A DNA stretch of 47,680 nucleotides, from NCBI RefSeq assembly GCF_016904945.1, contig NZ_JADIKF010000028.1, positions 1-47,680 of the forward strand. Reading direction: 5' to 3'. The notes below the pieces were generated by a model. That model was not told the DNA's origin, did no database searches, and saw only the letters and a list, made by a program, of their open reading frames with translations. The DNA comes from Dyella mobilis. Its GTDB lineage: Bacteria; Pseudomonadota; Gammaproteobacteria; Xanthomonadales; Rhodanobacteraceae. The translations under genes were made by a program, and so were the position numbers. Shown piece by piece: positions 1 to 7,423 of this stretch. The first letter of the stretch is position 1, and each line of letters begins with the position of its first letter.

Positions 1-46
1 TTAGACCAAGGATAATAAACAGACAGCCGCTAATGCGATGAAACAT
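1..46 (-). CDS. N-terminal end of a gene running off the left edge
   Basis: An ATG at base 46 on the minus strand opens a frame of 15 codons that stays open to the window edge. It starts MFHRISGCLF and continues with hydrophobic residues (IILGL), like a signal peptide or membrane anchor. A strong ribosome-binding site (AAGGAG) lies eight bases upstream. It follows the small membrane-protein gene at 142-411 in the same direction with a gap of about 95 bases, so they may be co-transcribed. Nothing can be said about function. Confidence 0.5.
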   Translation of the reverse strand, partial: MFHRISGCLFIILGL

Positions 47-141
47 GTCGTTGACTCCTTAGCTCGATCGCCAAAGTCACTTACTGCCATCTCATTTTTC
101 TATGTCTGCTTTGGGTCGAAAGCGGACCTCACGTATGCGTG

Positions 142-411
142 TTAACTCGAAGTCGCAGACTGAATCAAAAGAGCGAAGCCTTGGAATGCCGCTGCGATCG
201 CCGCACTACCAGCGGCGCGCTTGTTCCACTTTGATTGCAGCTTCATCATGCCAACCAAGGAAACTTTCATGTCAATCAACATGTCAGGACTTCCCCTTTC
301 AACATGCCCTGGCGGGGGCTCGTCGGTAGCGGAGAGATACCACCAATAAGCAGCGAGAAATGCAAAAATTACGCTAATGATGTTGCAAGCCAGTTCGACA
401 AATTTCCACAT
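142..411 (-). CDS. Small hypothetical membrane protein
   Basis: This encodes 89 residues of unrecognised family. The N-terminus (about residues 5-26) is a hydrophobic helix rich in aromatic and aliphatic residues (IISVIFAFLAAYWWYL). A polar middle with a Lys/Arg cluster follows, then a second weaker hydrophobic stretch near residues 66-85. A good ribosome-binding site (AGGAAG) precedes the ATG. It is likely an inner-membrane protein with one or two helices. It lies between the CdiI-like gene and the partial gene at the left edge, all on the minus strand. Small membrane proteins in such positions are often immunity factors, but that is only inference. Confidence 0.55.
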   Translation of the reverse strand: MWKFVELACNIISVIFAFLAAYWWYLSATDEPPPGHVERGSPDMLIDMKVSLVGMMKLQSKWNKRAAGSAAIAAAFQGFALLIQSATSS

Positions 412-506
412 TAAGGCAGCTTCCTGTTAGACCAAAATCGTGGGGTTATGGCGCAGCAAAAAATAATTGACGCCTGCATTGGGTCGGACGAGGGTACCTC
501 GTAGCC

Positions 507-779
507 TTAGCGCAAAGCCTGCGCAACCTCGGTGAGCCAACTGCGGTACAAGCCTGGAGACCCCGGCCAGTAGTAGCATCCAATCTCGCTAATTTTGGCT
601 TCCAGCATGGCGTCGTCAGGGTATTGATGAATCATCTGAATGATCTCTTCAGCAACACGACCAGTCTCTGACTCGGCGGCCTCGGCGCGATAACGCGCTA
701 CAACCGCCCGCCAAGTGGAGTCGTCATCAGGCCAATCTTGATGAAAATAGCCACTGAGGAATTGATCTAGCAGCCCCAT
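507..779 (-). CDS. CdiI_2-like contact-dependent growth inhibition immunity protein
   Basis: This encodes 90 residues starting MGLLDQFLSGYFHQDW. The LxQFLxGYFHQDW opening, the following run of Asp residues and the predicted helical remainder resemble the CdiI_2/immunity family (PF18593), which neutralises toxins of contact-dependent inhibition or related polymorphic toxin systems in the cytoplasm. The chosen start has a strong GGGGGG ribosome-binding site a few bases upstream; the reading frame extends 23 codons further up without one. No intact toxin gene is adjacent. The only candidate is a broken Ig-like adhesin fragment on the opposite strand at 1054-1227. It therefore looks like an orphan immunity gene. 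Confidence 0.7.
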   Translation of the reverse strand: MGLLDQFLSGYFHQDWPDDDSTWRAVVARYRAEAAESETGRVAEEIIQMIHQYPDDAMLEAKISEIGCYYWPGSPGLYRSWLTEVAQALR

Positions 780-1053
780 TTGCCCCCCTTCAATGCGCCA
801 AGTGTGTCCGCCTAGGGTCGGGAGCGGACCTTTCCAAAATATAGCCATAAGCGACCCATGGCATCCATGGTCAGCACCAGCGGGGGTGTTCAGTGGTCAC
901 CGGCTTGGGTGTTCAGTCAGACCGGAATCCGCACTACGGCACGGCAACCACCATCAATCTAAAGAGTGGGAGTTCGGGTGTGAAGATCGTAGATGTTGGA
1001 ATCAACCGCCCCCCCTCCATGGCACCGCAAGCACGACGCGGGTCGATCCGTAG

Positions 1054-1227
1054 CCATACACGCCGCCCGAGACATTATTTGGTGGCACCGAGACGATCAC
1101 TTACATTGCAGCCCAAACGGGGGACGTCGGCACTGCCACGGTCACGGAAGGCAATGTGGGGGTGCCGACGGTGGGCAAACTGTCGGCAATGACCCGGTGC
1201 GACACCGCCACCGTAATCCACAACTAA
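1054..1227 (+). pseudogene. Remnant of an Ig-like/cadherin-like surface protein
   Basis: A stop-bounded frame of 57 codons with no start codon of its own reads PYTPPETLFGGTETITY, then a T-rich segment ending GTATVTEG. This is the classic end of a bacterial Ig-like/cadherin-like repeat (YTPP..F.GTDTFTYT...TATVT). About 100 bases upstream another frame reads NPHYGTATTI, which resembles the preceding strand of the same fold (PAHGTATV), so frameshifts seem to separate the two pieces. Such repeats occur in large secreted adhesins or toxins. The fragment overlaps the last bases of the XRE gene on the other strand. This assignment comes from pattern reading only. Confidence 0.35.
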
Positions 1228-1532
1228 CGCCCTGAATGGGGAGCGCGAGGCTTTCTTTTTGCCGCAGGCTTTGAAGGCTCAGCCTCGATCGAAACAAGTC
1301 GTTTTTCCAATTCCGCGACAAACCCAAGAAAATCCGCCCCGATTTGCTGGCAAAGATCGCGGAGCTCCAGCACGTCGATACGCCGAACCCCGCGTTCGAT
1401 ATCGCTGACGGATGCTTGGCCGCGCCCAAGCCGATCGGACAACACGTCCTGGGTGACGCCCCGAGCGACCCGGGTCTCCCGAATGAATTCAAGCAACACC
1501 TTGTACTCGGGACGATGGATCGACTTGGGCAT
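1224..1532 (-). CDS. XRE-family helix-turn-helix regulator
   Basis: This encodes 102 residues with a Cro/CI-type helix-turn-helix at about residues 11-62: IRETRVARGVTQDVLSDRLG, then RGQASVSDIERGVRRIDVLEL. The pattern Q..LS..LG..Q..VS..E.G.R.I is typical of the family. The C-terminal 30 residues are a Lys/Pro/Arg-rich tail. It is presumably a DNA-binding repressor acting as a dimer. A perfect palindrome about 50 bases upstream of its start (1581-1601) lies between it and the divergent gene at 1695, so autoregulation and control of that gene are likely. No toxin partner is obvious next to it. Confidence 0.85.
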   Translation of the reverse strand: MPKSIHRPEYKVLLEFIRETRVARGVTQDVLSDRLGRGQASVSDIERGVRRIDVLELRDLCQQIGADFLGFVAELEKRLVSIEAEPSKPAAKRKPRAPHSGR

Positions 1533-1580
1533 TGGCCGCTACCAGAGGGTGGCGGTCAAGCAAGTTATATTGGAAGATAC

Positions 1581-1601
1581 GATATCGGAAAATCCGATAT
1601 C
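1581..1601. promoter_or_regulatory. Perfect palindrome, probable operator of the XRE regulator
   Basis: GATATCGGA, three A residues and TCCGATATC form a perfect 9-3-9 inverted repeat. It is flanked by two direct copies of TACGATAT (about 1578-1585 and 1608-1615). It lies in the intergenic space between the minus-strand XRE gene (start 1532) and the plus-strand gene at 1695, where a repressor would control both. The binding protein is inferred from position. Confidence 0.6.
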
Positions 1602-1694
1602 GGATGTTACGATATGGCCCCGCGCCCGTCCTGGACGTCGTGTTCGACGGCCGTCAATGCGCAGGAGGTTACTTACATACACACAGGGGGATCT

Positions 1695-2267
1695 ATGGCA
1701 AAGCTTGCTTGGCGCCTTTTTACGAGCGGCATTTTGGCTTTCATATGCAGCGGGGCTCACAGCGCACCGAGGCAGCTGATGCTCTTCGGCGCGCCGCTAA
1801 AGGGAGCCAGCCGCCCTCAACTCCGAGAAGTGTTCAGAGCACACGGCCTCGCGCCAATACGGGAAGACGATCAATATTGGTATGACGAATACAACCCGAC
1901 CTCAGTGCTAGAGGGCGCCAGTAGTTTGGCCGTTGGCTATGTGGCTGCGACACATAAATTCGCCGTCGCCGAATACAAATTTTCCGGCACGATGGATACG
2001 CAATTGGTCGCTCGGGTTATCAATTTGATCGAATCCAAATATGGCGCGCCATCTTCACGATCGGGAAATATCAATTTAGGCGATGTTTTAGCGACCTGGA
2101 ATTTCCCCAACGGCATGAAGATTACCGTTTCGCGTGACTGGCCCGATACGACGACCTTTCTCGATTACGTGGACGTGACGGCCAATACGGCGATGCAAGC
2201 TGAAATTGATGCCGAAAAGCAACGCCAAGCCAAGGAAAAGGCAAGCAGCGAAAGCTCCGCCTTTTAA
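1695..2267 (+). CDS. Secreted hypothetical protein
   Basis: This encodes 190 residues. The start is chosen at an ATG preceded by AGGGGG at four bases; the open frame extends far upstream but has no signal there. A signal peptide is evident: basic residues at 3 and 7, a hydrophobic core, and a likely cut after GAHSA near residue 24. The mature part begins PRQLMLFGAPLKGASR and has alternating strands and helices (IESKYG, W-rich VSRDW), then a basic/acidic C-terminal helix rich in Lys, Gln and Glu. The family is not recognised; it may be periplasmic. It is first in a plus-strand series with the genes at 2286 and 2685 and probably shares the promoter containing the palindrome. Confidence 0.65.
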   Translation: MAKLAWRLFTSGILAFICSGAHSAPRQLMLFGAPLKGASRPQLREVFRAHGLAPIREDDQYWYDEYNPTSVLEGASSLAVGYVAATHKFAVAEYKFSGTMDTQLVARVINLIESKYGAPSSRSGNINLGDVLATWNFPNGMKITVSRDWPDTTTFLDYVDVTANTAMQAEIDAEKQRQAKEKASSESSAF

Positions 2268-2285
2268 TTGAAGTAACTGCATTTC

Positions 2286-2675
2286 ATGATAGATGAGCGC
2301 ATGTCCTTTCAACTGACTATCGACGAAGAAGTATTTATCCCGATCCCTCTCGATGACCTGACGCTTGAAGCTTGGCAGCTTCAATACGACAGAGCCGCCG
2401 AGCAAGGAACGGTCGCCGGTTTCTACAAGCGGCTGAGTACGTGCTTCGCGACGACGCTTTGCGAATGCCTTGATGCGGACCTTAAGCCTCCGACAGATGC
2501 TCAATTGAAGTACGCAACGGCCATTGCCCGCGACTTAAACCTCCCTCTTCCCCCCGAGGCATTACGCTTTCGTGGAGCAATGACTGACTTCCTTGGCCGC
2601 TTTGCAGAAATGCACAAAACGCAGCGTCGGACGCGGCCACAAAAAGGGGGCGGATCTACGATCACGCATGACTGA
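2286..2675 (+). CDS. Hypothetical protein with a PTxxQLxYA motif
   Basis: This encodes 129 residues; a second in-frame ATG lies five codons in. The N-terminal half is acidic (FQLTIDEEVFIPIPLDDL). The C-terminal half contains PPTDAQLKYATAIARDLNLP followed by LPPEALRF, similar to the short helical PTxkQLxyAxxla module found in several small proteins and at the ends of topoisomerase-like proteins. The last 20 residues are basic and low in complexity. No catalytic motif is seen. It follows the secreted protein by 18 bases and precedes the SseB-like gene by 9 bases, suggesting one transcript. Confidence 0.55.
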   Translation: MIDERMSFQLTIDEEVFIPIPLDDLTLEAWQLQYDRAAEQGTVAGFYKRLSTCFATTLCECLDADLKPPTDAQLKYATAIARDLNLPLPPEALRFRGAMTDFLGRFAEMHKTQRRTRPQKGGGSTITHD

Positions 2676-2684
2676 TCAACTGGC

Positions 2685-3461
2685 GTGAGTGTTCAAACAA
2701 TGCCAAGTGACAAAAAGCAGCGTACGGTAACGTCGGAACAACTAAGGAAGCGGCTAGAGGCAGCTCGAATGGCGCCGCATGGACCCCAGGGCATCGTGGC
2801 CCAAGATGAGGTTTTTAAGGCCATCCTCGACGCAACGGTCTATGCCCTCGCCCCCGTCGAGTCACACCCTTCGGGCCGCCTCCGGTTTATTCAACTGGTA
2901 CGGCCTGATACAGGTCAAACCGTCCTCCCATTTTTTAGCGACCTTACCCAGGCGGAGCAGGCATCGAACAATCGGATCGCGATCATGGCGATGGCAGGAC
3001 GCCGACTATTTGAAATAACGCGCGGAGCGACACTCATGCTCAATCCTAATACCGACGCTGTGGCGCTGTATCCGCCAGAAGTCGCGGCCCTTTTGGGAGG
3101 AAATGCCATTGGGTATTTTACCAAGGAGACCATCTTGGAAAATGCTCTCGCTTACGCGAGGCCTCCCTCCGTATCGACGGATGACCTTGATGTGGCGTTA
3201 CGTAGATTGTTTGAGTCCGAGCCCACTGTTAGAACGGCCTATTTGGCCGAAGTGCATCGAGTGGGTGACTGTGAAGAAGTATTTCTACTTTTAACTATTG
3301 TGGCGGCACGCTCTCATCACGAGCGTATTCATCACATCGTCGCTCTTGCGTTAACGACAGAACCACCGGATTTGCTGTTGCCTTTGAGCATCACCTTTGC
3401 CGCCTCTTATGAACAACTCCCGGCGATCTGCCACGATGGAATTCAGATTTATGGCAAATAG
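2685..3461 (+). CDS. SseB-like protein
   Basis: This encodes 258 residues from a GTG; an ATG five codons downstream (2700) is the alternative, and neither has a strong ribosome-binding site. The middle part resembles the SseB N-terminal domain (PF07179): a strand-rich segment with TVLPFFSDLTQAEQA, then RLFEITRG and a conserved LNPNTDAVALYPPEV block where the family has NPg...p.e. The C-terminal third (ACLL-type strands, ICHDGIQIYGK at the end) resembles the SseB C-terminal half. SseB-domain proteins are common near secretion or toxin-immunity genes; the biochemical role is unknown. It may be an immunity or accessory protein of a lost toxin locus, which is inference from the neighbours. Confidence 0.65.
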   Translation: MSVQTMPSDKKQRTVTSEQLRKRLEAARMAPHGPQGIVAQDEVFKAILDATVYALAPVESHPSGRLRFIQLVRPDTGQTVLPFFSDLTQAEQASNNRIAIMAMAGRRLFEITRGATLMLNPNTDAVALYPPEVAALLGGNAIGYFTKETILENALAYARPPSVSTDDLDVALRRLFESEPTVRTAYLAEVHRVGDCEEVFLLLTIVAARSHHERIHHIVALALTTEPPDLLLPLSITFAASYEQLPAICHDGIQIYGK

Positions 3462-3623
3462 CGCCTTTTACCTCCACGGCGGAATTGTCAGATCACGCCA
3501 ATGACGTGCGGCTCGACATCTACCGAACCATTCACACTTGGCAACGGCGATCCGTATTGAACACTGAAATATCGTCCGTCAATGGTGATTTCCCAACAGC
3601 TTCACGCCCAAAACGAAAATGAC

Positions 3624-3929
3624 ATGACCTTACCAGATGAAAGAACAAGGGCACTTCTCCACGCGGGAAGCTTTTTGATTGAGATTGCTCGAAACGGTGA
3701 CTTGCCCATTGCCATTAGAAGAAGGGCTATAGGTATTGCGCGACACTTTCCAACTCTCGAAGATGTTTCACTCATGGCCATGATCCGCCATCCTTCCGGG
3801 CTGGGCATGGGGTTGACTCCACCCCGCGAAGCAGGCTGGGAAAACAATTGTCCGTCAGGGCCACTGCTTCATTCAACACGGCTCGAATGGCCAGAAGAAA
3901 GTGAAAGCGTCACTGGTGGTGCCCTGTAA
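3624..3929 (+). CDS. BPSL0761-family protein
   Basis: This encodes 101 residues. The opening MTLPDERTRALLHAGSFLIE, then DLPIAIRRRA...ARHFPTLEDV, matches the small BPSL0761 family of proteobacteria (usual form M.MP.ERTRAv...FL.eLa....lP..vR..A..LLRHyP...d). Its function is unknown; it occurs scattered in accessory regions. The conserved part ends near residue 55. The remaining 45 residues are unlike the family's usual tail, which may be variation or a fused end. The frame could start 14 codons earlier, but homology begins at this ATG. Confidence 0.65.
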   Translation: MTLPDERTRALLHAGSFLIEIARNGDLPIAIRRRAIGIARHFPTLEDVSLMAMIRHPSGLGMGLTPPREAGWENNCPSGPLLHSTRLEWPEESESVTGGAL

Positions 3930-4244
3930 TCTAAGCTGCGGATTGCCCCCAGTAGGCGCGGGTGAAATTGACAATCGATGTCACCGTACCCTCGGACCTC
4001 CCATCGAATCGCCAGTCTTTGGCCAATCCCTCTCAATCACCAGCCTTACATCGCGCAATCACGTTGACGCAGCATGCATCCCGACCAAATCGGAGATTCC
4101 CACGCTCACGGCAGTCGGATTCCTAACTGCCAACCTTCACCAACTTGATGATTCGAACGCCTTTCGGAGCAATGCGAAACTGACTCACTGACCATTCCGA
4201 GAAGACAGGCTGAGTGCCTCGACAGTATTGTGCATAGCTATAGA
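3930..4244. other. Non-coding gap without recognisable features
   Basis: This 315-base stretch lies between two convergent genes. The reading frames in it have no family resemblance and no ribosome-binding sites. No clear terminator hairpin, tRNA or repeat is seen. It may hold degraded sequence. Confidence 0.5.
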
Positions 4245-4994
4245 CTATTGAATTGGCTCGATGATCTTCAATTTCAATTTGCTCAAAATGGCGTTGGATG
4301 ACACATGAATTTCGTGCAATGAGTTTAAGACGCGTTTGTGCTCCTCATGCCAGAAGATGAATGATTGCTTAGACGCATCTGCCTGGTTGATGTAATCAAA
4401 GCGACTTACCAGATTGCGCGCGACGATTGATAGGCTCACGAAATCGCTTTGAATTTCTGCGAGACGAGCCAATTCCAGGGGATGGGTTCTGAAAAACACG
4501 AACCAATCCTGACCGATGGAACGGCGAACTAACGGGTACGTCATCTTCTCAATAATTTCCCGATCCTGATTCGAAAGGCCCGGTTTTTTATATTTCTCTG
4601 CGACCTCCTCATTTTTATTAATCGCATTCGTTAATTTGGCTGGAAATTTCAAATATTCCACACGCGCCCAGAATGACCGAATTTCGGCGTCCACAACCTT
4701 TTTTGCAGCCTCTCTGAGCTCCAACTCCCCCGCCACGAGAGTCCACGCCGCAGTTGCCGCTGCACCAAAGGCTGCCGACAAGACCAGGAAGCCCCCAATA
4801 GCCGGACCGATATCCTTCAACGAGATGTATAAATATTGATGTGGAGTGCAAGATTTTTGAAAGCAGGTGTCCGGCAGATGCCTCAGAACATGAGTGCCCC
4901 ACTCCAAAGCAGATCCCGCAGTCAGCACCACGACAACCGACCAGAAAATCCAAAACCAAACCCAAAATTTTGCAAAACCCCTCGGCCGCTTCAT
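4245..4994 (-). CDS. Two-helix membrane protein, possible immunity protein
   Basis: This encodes 249 residues. The start is set at an ATG (MKRPRGFAKFWVWFW) with a strong GGAGGG ribosome-binding site; the frame runs 11 codons further up without support. There are two membrane helices: about residues 8-32 (aromatic-rich, FWVWFWIFWSVVVVL) and about 60-88 (IGPAIGGFLVLSAAFGAAAT), with a short loop holding two Cys between them. The remaining 160 residues are a soluble helical domain, rich in charged residues, with WFVFFRTHP and HEEHKR. It is AT-richer than the core genes. The family is not recognised. It directly follows an HExxH fragment on the same strand, the arrangement of a toxin followed by a membrane immunity protein. 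Confidence 0.65.
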   Translation of the reverse strand: MKRPRGFAKFWVWFWIFWSVVVVLTAGSALEWGTHVLRHLPDTCFQKSCTPHQYLYISLKDIGPAIGGFLVLSAAFGAAATAAWTLVAGELELREAAKKVVDAEIRSFWARVEYLKFPAKLTNAINKNEEVAEKYKKPGLSNQDREIIEKMTYPLVRRSIGQDWFVFFRTHPLELARLAEIQSDFVSLSIVARNLVSRFDYINQADASKQSFIFWHEEHKRVLNSLHEIHVSSNAILSKLKLKIIEPIQ

Positions 4995-5127
4995 GCTCCC
5001 TCCGGATGTAGCACTCGACATTCGCACGCGTGCAGCCGATCTTCGGATTCAGGTAATCGAGCTGATGTTGCCCCTCGTGCCCCACTGCTTCTGCACCGAA
5101 TGCCTTGGTGAGGTTCGTGGAACTCAT
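4995..5127 (-). pseudogene. HExxH metallopeptidase-like fragment, probable toxin remnant
   Basis: A minus-strand frame reads AEAVGHEGQHQLDYLNP, then CTRANVECYIRREHEA, and runs into the start of the membrane-protein gene. HEGQH is an HExxH zinc-protease motif followed by a cysteine-containing acidic helix, as at the C-terminus of some polymorphic toxins. The frame is only about 45 meaningful codons, and the sequence upstream (5128-5351) shows no frame that continues it, so the gene appears broken by frameshift or deletion. The rest of the 5128-5351 gap shows nothing supportable. Confidence 0.35.
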
Positions 5128-5351
5128 CCAGTTCCTGATTGAAGAACCGAATCTGGTTGTTTCTAATTTGCATCCTGGCCATTGGTGCTCTCTTATTGCT
5201 TGCTCGGCTCCAGGCGATCGAAGGCATGTTCGATCCCCCTATCATCTACCCCCAGCTCCGTCCATTTCGTGTGGCTCAGCATGAGCCAGTCGAATTCTTC
5301 TTTTTATTCCGCCCCTGCAAGGGATCGAACAGTCCCATACGAGCATTTCCC

Positions 5352-6284
5352 TTATGCAGCTAGTCGGTGTTCATAATAGGGGTGCCGTTTGTCATCGAAA
5401 ATCGCATGCAAGGCAGCGATGTTCTTTGGATCCGGATTGAGCCAAGCGTCGATGTGTTCAGGCTTGATGTTGATGATGGTGCGGTCGTGCCCGGTTTCCG
5501 CCACCTCCGGTTCCGGCTCGTCGGTGATCGCGGCGAAAGACAACAGATCAGGTTCTTCGCCTTTGGGATCCGTCCAGTTCGACCACAAGCAAGCAATGAA
5601 CATCGGCTCGCCTGTGCGCGGTTTGAACTGCACCACTTGGTTCTTCCCACCTGGGCCCTCCACGTTCTCGTAAAACGTGGTGCAGACCATCAGCCCATGG
5701 GTGTGCCCAAACTGGCCCTTCCAAAAGCCTTCCAAGTTGTCGCGCCTGGCGTTGTACGTGCCCGGAAACTTCGTGTCATACCAGGCCGGTTTTCCCGCCG
5801 GTCGGCATCCATATCGCATCGGGAGAAGTATGCGCTGGCCTTGCTCGCTCACCATCACAGGCGCATACCATCCAGGGAAGATGCGACTGTCGCGCGGTTT
5901 CAATTCCGTGCGGCGCAAATCATCCAGGTTGAGCTTAGCCTTCTCGATCTTGTTCGTGGCGATGCGCACACTCTCCTGCGCCGCCTTTGTCTCTTTGACT
6001 TGAAGCTTGCGCTCGGCCTCGTTCAACCGAGTTTTCTGGCTGAACAGTTCCTGCTCGAACCGCCGCGCCTCTTCCACATTGTGGGCGTCAATCAGTTCTT
6101 TGATGCGCTGTTCTTCTGGGCTGCGTGGATGGGCGAATGCCGCTTCCAACGCTTTGGGTATATACCACTTCCCCTCTTTGTCCTTCCGGCCGAACAGGTG
6201 GACGAAATCCCGAATACTGAGAACCGATCCGAACTCACGTTCAAATCTCCGGTAGTCCGCCCACACCTCAGCCGAATAGCACAC
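5352..6284 (-). CDS. SRAP/YedK-family abasic-site protein with coiled-coil insertion
   Basis: This encodes 310 residues of the SOS-response-associated peptidase (SRAP/HMCES) family, which forms a covalent Cys2 crosslink with abasic sites in single-stranded DNA and shields them. Catalytic features are visible: Cys2 after the cleavable Met, N178 in TYNARRDN, E206 in TTFYENVEG and H266 in TGHDRTIINI. Usual family length is about 220; here residues about 62-128 form an extra Glu/Lys/Arg-rich heptad-like segment, a likely coiled coil between the N-terminal and central parts. It lies 12 bases after the secreted gene at 6297-6824 and probably shares its transcript. It is divergent from umuDC, which fits a DNA-damage cassette. 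Confidence 0.88.
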   Translation of the reverse strand: MCYSAEVWADYRRFEREFGSVLSIRDFVHLFGRKDKEGKWYIPKALEAAFAHPRSPEEQRIKELIDAHNVEEARRFEQELFSQKTRLNEAERKLQVKETKAAQESVRIATNKIEKAKLNLDDLRRTELKPRDSRIFPGWYAPVMVSEQGQRILLPMRYGCRPAGKPAWYDTKFPGTYNARRDNLEGFWKGQFGHTHGLMVCTTFYENVEGPGGKNQVVQFKPRTGEPMFIACLWSNWTDPKGEEPDLLSFAAITDEPEPEVAETGHDRTIINIKPEHIDAWLNPDPKNIAALHAIFDDKRHPYYEHRLAA

Positions 6285-6296
6285 AAGCGATTCCCC

Positions 6297-6824
6297 TTAC
6301 GAACAGAACTCGCGAACGATGGCCGCGGCCGGACTGCCGGCAGGCGCCACGATCGTTTGTGTGGAGTCATCCGGCGTAAGGGCCAGACCACCAGGTTTGT
6401 CTTTGAAGTAAGTGCGATGGTCGAGTGTGAGCCGGGCACTCCCGCACTCCACTGACACATGCTCAGCCAAGGCTTTATACGTTTCACCCGTGAGGCTGCG
6501 CTCTCGTGGTGAAGCGAAAAGCCAAATGGTGCTGCCGGCATGCTCCGCATGTTTGTTTCGCCAATACTCGTTGACGTAGACCTTCCACTCGGATGTGCCA
6601 CGACCACCGGAGGCGATGACGCGCCACTCGGCAGGGACGAAAGTGAAGAGCACGGTGCAACCGACGGACGGGACGGTGGTGTATTCGATGCTGCCGTCCG
6701 GGCGGACGCAATGGTAGACAACACCCTTGGCCGCCGTAGGCGGGTTGGTCGTTTGCGCGACCGCCAGGCACGGCGCCAAAAGCGCCACGGCAATCGCCCA
6801 CGCGGATAAGTGTCTGATATCCAT
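6297..6824 (-). CDS. Secreted DUF4124-like protein
   Basis: This encodes 175 residues. The ATG at 6824 has a GGGGG ribosome-binding site and opens a signal peptide (MDIRHLSAWAIAVALLAP, cut near AVAQT at residues 21-25); the longer frame upstream lacks this. The mature part begins with YHCVRPDGSIEYTTVPSVGC, a DUF4124-like segment (short domain binding an unknown ligand, common in Xanthomonadales periplasmic proteins). It then continues with a Trp-rich middle and further Cys residues (VECGSARL; FCS at the end), so disulphides are likely. It is first gene of the operon with the SRAP gene. Why a periplasmic protein is paired with a DNA-repair protein is unclear. Confidence 0.7.
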   Translation of the reverse strand: MDIRHLSAWAIAVALLAPCLAVAQTTNPPTAAKGVVYHCVRPDGSIEYTTVPSVGCTVLFTFVPAEWRVIASGGRGTSEWKVYVNEYWRNKHAEHAGSTIWLFASPRERSLTGETYKALAEHVSVECGSARLTLDHRTYFKDKPGGLALTPDDSTQTIVAPAGSPAAAIVREFCS

Positions 6825-6945
6825 GTCACCCCCTTCCCCCGTTCCCGGAAATTTTATCGCACCTGCCGGCCCGGCCATAGCAGCCCCGGGCTCTCTCTCA
6901 GCGATTGAGACGAATCCAGCAGTAGACTGAGCCCCCAGCAGCCGG
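6825..6945. promoter_or_regulatory. Divergent promoter region of the umuDC and SRAP cassettes
   Basis: This 120-base space separates the two divergent transcripts. An SOS (LexA) box would be expected; neither the enterobacterial CTGT-N8-ACAG form nor the Xanthomonas TTAGTA..TACTAA form is seen clearly. Regulation by the host LexA is therefore not shown. Confidence 0.4.
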
Positions 6946-7422
6946 GTGTCGCCCATGTCCGCTTCTCTCCACCCGCTTCCTCCCCGGCCCGCCATGGCTC
7001 TCGATCCCCGTCCATTCCGCCCCCAGGCCCGCGCTCGGGTCCGGAAGATGGCATCGACGGTCCAGGCCGGCTTCCCATCCCCGGCCGATGACTACCTGGA
7101 ATCCGTCCTCGATCTCAATCGGCACCTCATCATCCAGGGCCATGAGGATTCGACCTTTATCCTCCGGGTGGCTGGCCACAGCATGGTCACCGCCGGGATC
7201 CACGATGGGGATGAAGTGGTCGTGGACCGGGCGCTCGCACCCAAAGACGGATCGGTGGTCGTCGCGGTGGTGAACGGCGAGCTGACGATCAAATATCTGC
7301 GGTTCCGGGAAGGCAAGCCGGTTCTGGTCGCCGGCAACCCCCATTACGCTGACCGCGCGTTTGCCGAAGGCGAAGAGTTGACGATTTGGGGCGTCGTCAC
7401 CCGCGTCCTGCACAAAGTTTGA
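6946..7422 (+). CDS. umuD: UmuD-like translesion polymerase V accessory protein
   Basis: This encodes 158 residues from a GTG; an ATG three codons in (6955) is equally possible. UmuD binds RecA filaments, cleaves itself and activates UmuC. Seen: the cleavage region [16 protein letters not shown] with the cut expected between Ala41 and Gly42, the serine of [10 protein letters not shown], and the lysine of [11 protein letters not shown], which together form the Ser/Lys dyad. The E. coli protein has Cys-Gly at the cut; Ala-Gly is the LexA-like form. The first 34 residues (Pro/Arg-rich) are longer than usual. One base separates its stop from the umuC start, so the two are translationally coupled. 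Confidence 0.9.
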   Translation: MSPMSASLHPLPPRPAMALDPRPFRPQARARVRKMASTVQAGFPSPADDYLESVLDLNRHLIIQGHEDSTFILRVAGHSMVTAGIHDGDEVVVDRALAPKDGSVVVAVVNGELTIKYLRFREGKPVLVAGNPHYADRAFAEGEELTIWGVVTRVLHKV

Positions 7423-7423
7423 A

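Noticed and set aside
3901..4191. Plus-strand frame of 96 codons
   Set aside because: It overlaps the end of the BPSL0761 gene, has no ribosome-binding site and no protein-like composition.
5310..5345. Sequence resembling a tRNA T-arm (GGGATCGAAC)
   Set aside because: The flanking bases do not pair to a T-stem and no acceptor or anticodon arms are found.
5139..5363. Plus-strand frame beginning MKNRIWLFLICILAIGAL, like a membrane anchor
   Set aside because: It needs a TTG start without a ribosome-binding site, lies over the toxin-remnant region and ends in sequence without meaning. It could be a tiny peptide but is not supportable.
6841..6945. Possible LexA box in front of umuDC
   Set aside because: No sequence fits the enteric or Xanthomonas consensus; the best candidates lack symmetry.
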